DNA from: Lentisphaera marina
GTDB lineage: Bacteria; Verrucomicrobiota; Lentisphaeria; Lentisphaerales; Lentisphaeraceae
Assembly (NCBI RefSeq): GCF_028745505.1
Contig: NZ_JAQZZL010000002.1
Coordinates: forward strand, 1,922,001-1,986,000
DNA: 64,000 nt
Direction: 5' to 3'
Shown piece by piece: positions 1 through 6,390 of the stretch. Position numbers and translations under genes: made by a program. Each line of letters opens with the position of its first letter. Position 1 is the stretch's first letter. Below the pieces are notes generated by a model that saw nothing but the letters and a program-made list of their open reading frames with translations, made no database searches and had not been told where the DNA came from.

Positions 1-387
1 AGTCTTATCGACACGACTCTTATCATTGGAATAAACTCTTGCGCTTTTAAATTCATTTTTACATTGGTTGACCACAGCCCATAAATCTTCTTGAAATGAA
101 TTCGAAAATGGATTATGAAATACACGATAGGGCACTGGTGAAAAATTAAATTCTTTACCTAAAAAGCATTCTCCTTCAAATAAACTTAGCAAAGAACGAT
201 GATGGGAACCTAAATCTACTTTATTATTTTTTAATAAATCTTTTACCTGTTTTAAGTCGCCCTGCTTCCGATAGGCTTCCACCAGACGATAAAAAATATG
301 CGAATCGCCTTCGTCTCCTTCGTATTTTTGTCTTAAAAAAGAGATTTCACGGGCTTCAAACACTTGCGTAATACTTGAGTAATCCAC
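1..387 (-). CDS. Partial protein, TPR-like N-terminus leading into a possible 2OG-Fe(II) oxygenase domain
   Basis: An uninterrupted frame runs from a GTG at 387 off the left edge of the window, so only the first 129 residues are present. An AGGG box lies about 9 nt before the GTG, an in-frame stop lies further upstream, and no ATG lies between them. Residues about 25-60 (HIFYRLVEAYRKQGDLKQV and following) look like one or two helical TPR-type repeats. The segment with PYRVFHNPFSN and then FKSARVYSNDKSRVDK resembles the beginning of 2OG-Fe(II) prolyl-hydroxylase-like domains, where an f-x-s-x-V stretch precedes a conserved Arg. The His and Asp iron ligands would lie outside the window, so this assignment is inference. 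The gene is divergent from the small peptide gene at 510. Confidence 0.55.
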   Translation of the reverse strand, partial: MDYSSITQVFEAREISFLRQKYEGDEGDSHIFYRLVEAYRKQGDLKQVKDLLKNNKVDLGSHHRSLLSLFEGECFLGKEFNFSPVPYRVFHNPFSNSFQEDLWAVVNQCKNEFKSARVYSNDKSRVDKT

Positions 388-473
388 TAAAATAGCCCTA
401 AAATTACCTAATAAATTTAAATTAAAATACCTTTTCTACTAGGCCCCTTGAAGTCCTCTATCATCTATAGTAT

Positions 474-496
474 ATTTAGTTAAAATCAAACTAAAT
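474..496. promoter_or_regulatory. 8-bp inverted repeat upstream of the small peptide gene
   Basis: ATTTAGTT at 474-481 and AACTAAAT at 489-496 form a perfect inverted repeat with a 7-nt spacer. It ends 13 nt before the ATG of the peptide gene at 510, in the intergenic region between divergent genes. There is no T-run after it as a terminator would need, so an operator is the more natural reading. The region is very AT-rich, which raises the chance of coincidence. Confidence 0.3.
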
Positions 497-509
497 TATA
501 AGATAAATC

Positions 510-659
510 ATGAAACAGATATGGAAAAAACCTTCTATAACTCAGATCTCCTCCAGTTATGATACCTTATCGGGGGCTAATGATAACCAAGATGAAAACC
601 CATCTCAAGGCGGGGGAAACGAAGAACCTGATGCAACCAAAAATGTTGTCGCAAGCTAA
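510..659 (+). CDS. Small peptide, candidate lasso-type RiPP precursor (49 aa)
   Basis: ATG at 510 opens a 49-codon frame ending in TAA at 657-659. The N-terminal part, MKQIWKKPSITQISSSYDTL, matches the pattern of paeninodin-family lasso leaders: Trp at 5, Pro at 8, Ile at 10, Ile at 13 and a Thr (19) one residue before the presumed cleavage point. A core starting at Ser21 would carry Asp at position 8 and Glu at position 9, the ring-forming positions of lasso peptides. The rest is Gly/Asn/Asp/Glu-rich with GGG at 34-36. The C-terminus is Val-Val-Ala-Ser, and a C-terminal Ser is the residue phosphorylated by HPr-kinase-like enzymes in the paeninodin family. The tail lacks bulky plug residues, and no recognisable B1 or C maturation gene is in the window. 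The ribosome binding site is weak (AAGATAA). The similarity is recognised by eye only. Confidence 0.5.
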   Translation: MKQIWKKPSITQISSSYDTLSGANDNQDENPSQGGGNEEPDATKNVVAS

Positions 660-887
660 ATATTGTACTTAGAACATCCACACAGTTGAAAACTCTTGAT
701 ATATCAACGCCACGCAAATCAACATCGCTATTTTTTCCTTAATAAAACTATGGCCAATCTCATGCAGGCATCTATTCATTTAAGTAAGAGCGTTTATTAA
801 TGGCCCATATATTTATATCAACCTATTGAAACTTTATTTTACTCTTTATATAATTATTGAACAAAGATAATTATAGATAAGTTATAA

Positions 888-1016
888 ATGAAATCCACAA
901 AAGAATCTATGCTCATCCCAGGTAAAATCTGGCATTATAAATGGTTGCATAGAAAAGCCCTTTGGTCTTCATACCATAGCTTCAGTTATGTACTTATATC
1001 TTATGTTAAAGAATGA
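888..1016 (+). CDS. 42-aa aromatic, basic small protein, coupled to the next gene
   Basis: ATG at 888 opens a 43-codon frame whose TGA (1014-1016) overlaps the ATG of the next gene at 1013 in an ATGA arrangement, the usual form of translational coupling. The product is rich in Trp, Tyr, His, Lys and Ser, for example KIWHYKWLHRKALWSSYHS followed by a short hydrophobic stretch. It resembles the N-terminal W/R-rich helix that precedes the catalytic part of lasso B2 proteins, but the match is too short to assign. It could be a leader peptide, a small subunit, or the detached front of an older fusion with the next gene. No strong ribosome binding site is visible. Confidence 0.4.
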   Translation: MKSTKESMLIPGKIWHYKWLHRKALWSSYHSFSYVLISYVKE

Positions 1017-2002
1017 ATAAATTAACTAAACTGCATATTGAGAAAATTACTCAACCTGACGACTTAACAGAAAAGCTATTGACTCCCAACATCGATGTTA
1101 TTACTCAAGCTTTTCAAGGTTTAAGAGACAGTATAGATTTTGTGGTCAATCAGATTGCCTTCGAACAATATGGACAAACTTTAAAACACTTATCATTTAC
1201 CCCTCCAGAAGATAAGTATTTTAAGCAAGACTTAATATCTTATATCCTTGACGAGTTCCAATGGCATAAGCCTTTATCATCCATTCCAAACACACTATCA
1301 CAGTACCCTGAGGGGCGGTGTTTTAACATCACGACTATCACCTATAATTTCGTTATGAACAACTTAGACCTCCCTGAGTTCAATCTTATATCTACATACC
1401 TAAAAGAAGGAGGTGTTTTTAAAATAATTTGGGGAGGGGTAAACCTGGAGTTTCAGACCGCTTTACAAATAGGAGGCTATTATGTAGATGTTGCTAGCGA
1501 TACAGTAGACTGGACAGAAGAAAAATTAACTATTGCCCCCCTAGCAAAGAGTGATTTCTATGAATTGCATCACTACAAGCAGTACGCACGAATAAAAGAG
1601 CCTTATCATAATTGTAAAATTTACCGCAATGACTGTTTATTAGAGATCGCATTGTTTTTTCCATTTTTTATCGTCTGTAATGAGACCTCAAAACTCCATA
1701 TTAACACTAGCCACCATATGGCACTTAGTAATTGTGAACAAAATTTCGTCCCCTTTACTGAACTAAACAATTTTCCCACCTTACCCATCAATTTTCAAAA
1801 ACAATTGATAAACAAATTATCTCTAAACTCAACCAACTTACTGTCCTATCAAATCTTCACACAAGAGGATACGCGTAATCAAATCAAAACCTTACTCAGT
1901 TTTACTGAAAAACAAAAACTAAACTCACTCAAGACCGCTCATAAACTAGCCCACTTTGTCAACTTTACCTTACACTCCGGTAAACCAAAGAAAATTGAAT
2001 AA
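1013..2002 (+). CDS. Protein of unknown function with a possible degenerate transglutaminase-like core
   Basis: 329 residues with no recognised family. The middle resembles a transglutaminase/lasso-B2 cysteine peptidase layout: GRCFNITTITYNF (Cys103 at the start of a helix), then an IIWGGVNLEF strand, then FQTALQIGGYYVDVASDTVD, where these enzymes normally carry a catalytic His (here Thr149) followed by a strand and an Asp (Asp159 or Asp163). If the alignment is right, the catalytic His is missing and the protein would be inactive or use other chemistry. There is no signal peptide. The C-terminal third is polar with no clear motif. The gene follows the 42-aa ORF with a 4-nt overlap and precedes the YkgJ-type gene on the same strand. 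Codon use is AT-rich compared with the genes after 4.2 kb. Confidence 0.65.
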   Translation: MNKLTKLHIEKITQPDDLTEKLLTPNIDVITQAFQGLRDSIDFVVNQIAFEQYGQTLKHLSFTPPEDKYFKQDLISYILDEFQWHKPLSSIPNTLSQYPEGRCFNITTITYNFVMNNLDLPEFNLISTYLKEGGVFKIIWGGVNLEFQTALQIGGYYVDVASDTVDWTEEKLTIAPLAKSDFYELHHYKQYARIKEPYHNCKIYRNDCLLEIALFFPFFIVCNETSKLHINTSHHMALSNCEQNFVPFTELNNFPTLPINFQKQLINKLSLNSTNLLSYQIFTQEDTRNQIKTLLSFTEKQKLNSLKTAHKLAHFVNFTLHSGKPKKIE

Positions 2003-2108
2003 TTGTAGTTAGTACAAATAATTCTCCTCTTCTCAAAAAACATTTAATTATTTAACGATAGAATCTATAAAGATAACATATTCAAAAACATACTGTGTCA
2101 ATTCATAT

Positions 2109-2615
2109 ATGGATGAAAAAATGACTAGAAGACAATACAATGAACAAGAAATATGTAAAAGCTGTGGCTTATGCTGTGATGGAACTATTTTTGATCACAC
2201 TTCAATAGAGAAAAATGAGATTTTCCCAAACATAATTCAATATAAAAATAAAAAATATGGATTAAGACAACCATGCTGTTACTTCGATAAGCAATGTACT
2301 ATTTACAATGACAAACGGCCAAAAGACTGTAGTACCTACAAGTGTGATTTATTAAAAAGTTTGTCATCACATCAACTCGAGCTTGATCAAGTCATAACTC
2401 TCATTCGACATATTAAAACTCAAAAAACACGACTATATCAACTCATTCCAAACGCTAATACAAAGCTTAGACTAGAAGACAACTTCAACAATTTTCTCGA
2501 AAAAAATAAACCCAAACTCAAAACCAAACAATTTAAAAATAAATATAGTTCTCTCCTATTAGAATGGGCTTTATACCAGCAACGCCTTTTAAGATTTCAT
2601 GATCGTACTTCGTAA
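2109..2615 (+). CDS. YkgJ family cysteine-cluster protein
   Basis: 168 residues with the YkgJ (zinc/iron-chelating) signature: CKSCGLCCDG near the N-terminus (Cys16, 19, 22, 23), then QPCCYF, QCTIY, and DCSTYKC (Cys74, 79). The order and spacing match the family pattern Cx2Cx2CC ... QPC ... CxIYxxRPxxC. Family members are thought to bind a metal or Fe-S cluster, but their reaction is generally unknown. The C-terminal half is Lys/Asn-rich and helical. An alternative start is Met5. The gene lies 106 nt after the preceding unknown gene on the same strand, in the same AT-rich accessory stretch as the lasso-like peptide, so a role in peptide modification or metal handling is possible but not shown. 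Confidence 0.85.
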   Translation: MDEKMTRRQYNEQEICKSCGLCCDGTIFDHTSIEKNEIFPNIIQYKNKKYGLRQPCCYFDKQCTIYNDKRPKDCSTYKCDLLKSLSSHQLELDQVITLIRHIKTQKTRLYQLIPNANTKLRLEDNFNNFLEKNKPKLKTKQFKNKYSSLLLEWALYQQRLLRFHDRTS

Positions 2616-2701
2616 CTAGAACCAGCAAATATAATAACGTCCTAATGGCCTTCTCAATTTAGTCTCACTCCCCCTTATTAAATCACTATTAATTATTTTC
2701 T

Positions 2702-3592
2702 TCAAACTATTGAAACGATCTTTGAAAGTGTGCCTTTTAAGCTAAAACCTGATTCTGGCCGATCGAGGTAATAACATTTTGTAATATTGGCAATTTCACT
2801 ACGTTGCTCTAGCATTTCTTCTTCACTAAAAATGAAAGATTCAATTTCAGGTCGATAATTCGCTTTTTCAAAAAGATTTAATTTCTCCCAACCACCGAGC
2901 TTTCGCAACATTGGCTTTTCACATCTAGTAGGATTTAAGATTAAAAGCTCGTTCAATTCAATTACTTGAGAACTAAAATTAAATTTACTAACATATTTCA
3001 TCTTGCCTGGGTAATGCTCAATGGCTTTAAAAGAATTTGAATCTAAGGACATCCTATCTATTACGTCTGAGGTGATACGCAAACGAGGAAAACCAGGATA
3101 AAGCATCAGCTTATAGTTTTCGACTTTTAAGGCAATAACATCATCCGAGTAAACCGTAAAACCTTCCTGCATAAAGCCTAGCGCCAGAGTGGATTTACCC
3201 ACTCCTGAAGGTCCACAAAAGCCCACTGCTTTATCTCCGATCTTGACACAGGCCCCATGCAATAAATAATAACCACGCAACAGTAAGCAGGCACTAAAAA
3301 CTTGACTATAGATAAAGCTACGAAGTTGAAAGTCATCTTGAGTAAAAACTTGTACCTGAACATCTTTACCATTTCGAGAAACTAAGGCTCGCATAATATC
3401 GGTATAATCACAAAGTAGGTATTCGTCATCAGCTTGCCACCAACTACCATGCCAGTTTGGACCGGTAATTTGCTCGGGGACTTCAGCTAAGGTAATTTCT
3501 ACGTCAACTTCCTCAGAAAAATCTTTAGGAATGAGTTCATTGAGCTCAATTTCAGAACTAATATTGAGGCCATAAGCAAAATATTTATACAC
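2702..3592 (-). CDS. HPr kinase-like P-loop protein (HprK C-domain family)
   Basis: 296 residues. The start is GTG at 3592 with AAAGG about 9 nt upstream. The opening YKYFAYGLNISSEIELNEL is typical of stand-alone HprK-like proteins. A hydrophobic stretch ending in LLHG (conserved His112) precedes a Walker A GPSGVGKST at 127-135, and SDD at 149-151 forms the second acidic motif, followed by YPGFPRLR. Such proteins occur in lasso peptide clusters, where PadeK-type enzymes phosphorylate the C-terminal Ser of the precursor, and in PqqD-associated systems. True HPr kinase also carries an N-terminal domain that is absent here. It lies 11 nt after the DUF985 cupin gene in one operon and faces the putative RiPP genes. 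The substrate is unknown; the Ser-ending peptide at 510 is a candidate. Confidence 0.8.
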   Translation of the reverse strand: MYKYFAYGLNISSEIELNELIPKDFSEEVDVEITLAEVPEQITGPNWHGSWWQADDEYLLCDYTDIMRALVSRNGKDVQVQVFTQDDFQLRSFIYSQVFSACLLLRGYYLLHGACVKIGDKAVGFCGPSGVGKSTLALGFMQEGFTVYSDDVIALKVENYKLMLYPGFPRLRITSDVIDRMSLDSNSFKAIEHYPGKMKYVSKFNFSSQVIELNELLILNPTRCEKPMLRKLGGWEKLNLFEKANYRPEIESFIFSEEEMLEQRSEIANITKCYYLDRPESGFSLKGTLSKIVSIV

Positions 3593-3603
3593 TAAATCAA
3601 CCT

Positions 3604-4071
3604 TTAAATAAATTTTGCGTAATCCGCAAAATTACTTTTCACTAATTTAGATTCGTCTTCATTCAAAAAGGCGAAATCCGCAAAATCAAAGCCTGGCGCC
3701 ACCGTACATCCCACTAGAGTATAATCACCAGTACTTTCTGCTGCTTGCCAACACCCCCCTCGAATACAGTGTTGGTAGTTAAGTTCTTCACCTCCTAATT
3801 CCAGTTCCTGAAAGCTCTCTAAGTCTCCATCAATTAAACGAAGAGGCGCCCCTTCGTAGAAATGCCAGAACTCATCGTGAGCCACTTTGTGGAATCGGCT
3901 TACCTGTCCTTGACATAAAAGAAAATAAATTTCCGTGACCGCAAAACGCGCAGATCCTACTATACTTGAATGCACTTCTAATTCTGACCGATATACTTCT
4001 CGGAAGTAACCACCTTCGGGGTGTTCGATCAATTCTAATTTTTTGATTATTTCTAAAGCACGTGGGTTCAC
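3604..4071 (-). CDS. Cupin family protein, DUF985 (Cupin_5)
   Basis: 155 residues from a GTG at 4071 preceded by GAGG six nt upstream. A longer TTG-initiated reading frame exists but would run into the sigma gene opposite and has no homology. The protein begins NPRALEIIKKLELIEHPEGG with YFREVYRS, the hallmark of DUF985 cupins, then RFHKVAHDEFWHFYEGAPL, giving the His/Glu set of a small beta-barrel metal site, and ends with a GCTVAPGFDFADFAF motif. Members are small sugar-binding or metal-binding cupins of undefined reaction. It is the first gene of a two-gene operon with the HprK-like protein and is divergent from the sigma factor gene. Confidence 0.9.
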   Translation of the reverse strand: MNPRALEIIKKLELIEHPEGGYFREVYRSELEVHSSIVGSARFAVTEIYFLLCQGQVSRFHKVAHDEFWHFYEGAPLRLIDGDLESFQELELGGEELNYQHCIRGGCWQAAESTGDYTLVGCTVAPGFDFADFAFLNEDESKLVKSNFADYAKFI

Positions 4072-4161
4072 AGTTATCCTCAACTTAAATTTTCTTAAAT
4101 TGAATTCATCTACACAAAAACAAAGCCTTTTTGAAACCTGAATCAAAAAAAAACTAAAAAG

Positions 4162-4190
4162 AGCGGGCAATTTCGATTCAAGCTGGAGTA
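4162..4190 (+). promoter_or_regulatory. Candidate ECF-type promoter of the sigma factor gene
   Basis: AGCGGGCAATT at 4162-4172 and GGAGTA at 4185-4190 are separated by 12 nt. The identical pair with the identical spacing recurs at 6327-6355 before the PSCyt/DUF1553 gene. The positions (33 nt and 36 nt before the start codons of the two genes) fit a -35/-10 pair of an autoregulated extracytoplasmic-function sigma factor. A TATAAT at 4189-4194 overlaps the second element here but not at the other site, so a housekeeping promoter may also act. Confidence 0.5.
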
Positions 4191-4222
4191 TAATAGTAAA
4201 AAGAATCATTTTGGAAACGATT

Positions 4223-4747
4223 ATGAACGAGAAAGACAAGTACGGATTATTTATTGCTGAATACGGCAAAGCGCTGCCAGCTCTTAGGGCTTTTCTTCGT
4301 CAACTGCTCCCCTCGTGGTTTGATGTTGATGAAGTGTTGCAAGAGACAAGTATCATCCTTTGGAAAAAGTTTGATCAATTTGAACCAGGAAGTAGCTTCT
4401 CAGCCTGGGCCAGTATGGTGGCTCGCTTTGAAGTCCTCAAATATCGCCGTGGCAAAAGTCGTGATCGCCATGTTTTCTCCGATGAAACGCTAGAGCTCCT
4501 AGCAGAAGAATGCCTAGATATGGAAGAAAAACTCGCCGAGCAACGTCAAGTTTTAAAAACCTGTTTTGCTAAATTAGAACAAAAGCAACAAACGCTCCTC
4601 ACCCAATCTTATTCCCGAGATTTAAGCATTAAAGAACTCGCAGAGAACGAAGGCAAAAGCCCAGGTTCACTCTACAAAGTCCTCGACCGCCTTCGCGTAA
4701 AACTGATGAAATGCGTAAAAGACAATGGAGCCCTCGCCCATGGATAA
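4223..4747 (+). CDS. Sigma-70 family factor, ECF-like (Rhodopirellula/Verrucomicrobium type)
   Basis: 174 residues from ATG at 4223 with GGA at 4213-4215. A TTG 12 nt upstream is in frame but leaves no room for the ribosome binding site. Region 2 is seen at WFDVDEVLQETSIILWKKF, followed by FSAWASMVARFEVLKYRR, and region 4 at LEQKQQTLLTQSYSRDLSIK with a helix-turn-helix ending SLYKVLDRLRVKLMKCV. This layout fits the sigma family found in Rhodopirellula, Verrucomicrobium and Lentisphaera that is usually encoded next to FecR/LamG proteins and PSCyt genes. The stop overlaps the next gene by 8 nt. It probably controls the block from 4.2 to 12.1 kb through the motif at 4162 and 6327. Confidence 0.92.
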   Translation: MNEKDKYGLFIAEYGKALPALRAFLRQLLPSWFDVDEVLQETSIILWKKFDQFEPGSSFSAWASMVARFEVLKYRRGKSRDRHVFSDETLELLAEECLDMEEKLAEQRQVLKTCFAKLEQKQQTLLTQSYSRDLSIKELAENEGKSPGSLYKVLDRLRVKLMKCVKDNGALAHG

Positions 4748-6311
4748 ACTCGATAAACTAATTGCCGCTTATTGCGATGGTCACATTTCTGATGAAGATT
4801 CACAAAAACTAGAAGAGATCCTCACTGAATCCCCAGAAGCTCGTCAAAAATTGATCGAGTATATTAATATTGATGCCGGGCTCAAAGAAATTGCTGATGC
4901 CGAAAATGATATCATTGCCTTCCCTAAAGAAAAAGTAAAAAAGAAAGCCAATCTCTGGATCTACGCAGCCGCTGCGCTCTTCATAATAAACTTGAGCCTA
5001 GTTTTTCAAGCCGACAAAACTCAAATTGAGGCCGCCAAAGCCGAGCCACCTGTAGAAATCCCTAAAGAAGTACTTCCTGATTTCAAACGCGATGCAGTTG
5101 CAAAGATCACCCGAGAAGTCAATGCGGTTTTCGCAAATCATCAATCAAGCTCACTCAGCCCAGGTGAACTCAAACTGGAGTCGGGTCTCCTACAAATAGA
5201 ATTTTTCTCTGGCGCTACCATGGTTTTAGAAGGACCTGCAACAATCGATGTCAAAAGTTCTATGGAAGTCGCTGCCTTATCAGGTAAAATACATGTAAAA
5301 GTTCCGGAAACTGCTCAGGGCTTCATTGTAGACACAGGCAAAATGCAGGTTCATGACCTCGGGACTGAATTTGCTATCGACATGAACAAGCCTTCACCAG
5401 AAGTTCATGTTTTAGATGGCGAAGTTGAAATCCATCATGATAAACAAAAACTGAAAACCCTTCTCAAGTCAGATTCTATTGCTTGGAATAATCAATCAGA
5501 ATCATTGAACGATATCACATCACGTGAAGACTTCATTTCATACAGACAAATTGGCCAACTTGATAGGTACAATCATCAAAACCGCCAACAGGAATGGCTT
5601 GTATACCTAGATAGTCTCAAGGAGCGTAATGACCTCCTTTTACTCTATGATTTCCAACAAACAGATGACTGGCAGCGTACACTCCAAAATGGTGCTACTC
5701 ATGGCAAAATGGAGGGTGCCATCATCGGCGCGCAGTGGTCTGAAGGACGTTGGCGCGGAAAAACAGCTCTAGATTTCAAATCTATCAATGATCGTATTCG
5801 ACTTCACATCCCTGGTGAATATGATTCGATGACGATGGCCTGCTGGGTTAGAATTGATAGCTTTGATCGTTGGTTAAGCTCACTCTTATTAAACGATGGT
5901 TTCGCCCCTGGATCGCTACACTGGCAACTCAGTGATGTCGGTGAAATGATCCTAGGAGCCAAGCACTCGCAAAGTACACCTAAAGGCTTTTATCATTCAG
6001 CTTATAATATTTTCACTCCCCAAGTCATTGAGCTCGATACCATGGGTGACTGGATTCATTTGGCTATGGTTTATGATCAAAATAGTAAAACTATCCGCCA
6101 GTACCTTAATGGCACTCTGATTGACACAGGGGAAATTGTCAAAACCCAAACAATCATTTTGGGCAATAGTGAAATTGGCAATTGGCAGCATCATAGAAAA
6201 GACAGTAAAGACATCAGAAGCTTTAATGGCCGCATGGATGAGTTCCTCATTTTCTCCTCCGCTTTGAGCTCCGAAGACATAAAAATCATGTACGAAAAAG
6301 GAAAACCTTAA
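4740..6311 (+). CDS. FecR domain and LamG domain membrane protein, probable anti-sigma regulator
   Basis: 523 residues from ATG at 4740, with GGAG 9 nt upstream inside the sigma gene. An ATG at 4725 lacks such a site. The N-terminal 60 residues (LIAAYCDGHISDEDSQKLEE) resemble cytoplasmic anti-sigma domains. One membrane helix follows (about 72-89, LWIYAAAALFIINLSLVF), then a FecR domain (about 120-220, with FFSGATMVLEGPATIDVKS and VHDLGTEFAID), then a C-terminal LamG/concanavalin-like domain (about 320-520, with FNGRMDEFLIFSSALSSEDI). The layout suggests that the periplasmic LamG part senses a carbohydrate and signals to the overlapping sigma factor. This is inferred from architecture and gene order. 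Confidence 0.88.
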   Translation: MDKLDKLIAAYCDGHISDEDSQKLEEILTESPEARQKLIEYINIDAGLKEIADAENDIIAFPKEKVKKKANLWIYAAAALFIINLSLVFQADKTQIEAAKAEPPVEIPKEVLPDFKRDAVAKITREVNAVFANHQSSSLSPGELKLESGLLQIEFFSGATMVLEGPATIDVKSSMEVAALSGKIHVKVPETAQGFIVDTGKMQVHDLGTEFAIDMNKPSPEVHVLDGEVEIHHDKQKLKTLLKSDSIAWNNQSESLNDITSREDFISYRQIGQLDRYNHQNRQQEWLVYLDSLKERNDLLLLYDFQQTDDWQRTLQNGATHGKMEGAIIGAQWSEGRWRGKTALDFKSINDRIRLHIPGEYDSMTMACWVRIDSFDRWLSSLLLNDGFAPGSLHWQLSDVGEMILGAKHSQSTPKGFYHSAYNIFTPQVIELDTMGDWIHLAMVYDQNSKTIRQYLNGTLIDTGEIVKTQTIILGNSEIGNWQHHRKDSKDIRSFNGRMDEFLIFSSALSSEDIKIMYEKGKP

Positions 6312-6326
6312 CTTTTTTCAAAAAAT

Positions 6327-6355
6327 AGCGGGCAATTAGTTTGGTGTCGGGAGTA
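6327..6355 (+). promoter_or_regulatory. Candidate ECF-type promoter of the PSCyt/DUF1553 gene
   Basis: AGCGGGCAATT at 6327-6337, a 12-nt spacer, then GGAGTA at 6350-6355 repeat exactly the two-part element in front of the sigma factor gene at 4162-4190. The spacer sequences differ, so the match is not a simple duplication of the region. The element lies 36 nt before the start codon at 6391. Confidence 0.5.
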
Positions 6356-6390
6356 AAGAAGTAAGACATTAACTAAAACTCGGAAACTAC

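Noticed and set aside
669..779. 36-aa minus-strand frame reading MNRCLHEIGHSFIKEK, with a zinc-protease-like HEIGH
   Set aside because: Too short for a metalloprotease, a stop precedes the ATG directly and no further homologous frame is nearby; probably chance or a small remnant. Not used as a gene.
510..3592. Complete lasso peptide biosynthetic cluster
   Set aside because: No RRE/B1 protein and no asparagine-synthetase-like cyclase are present in the window, and the putative B2-like protein lacks a catalytic His. Reported only as a lasso-like precursor with candidate partners.
3604..4269. 221-aa version of the DUF985 cupin
   Set aside because: The extra N-terminus starts at TTG inside the opposite sigma gene, has no family similarity, and a GTG with GAGG at 4071 fits the family start exactly.
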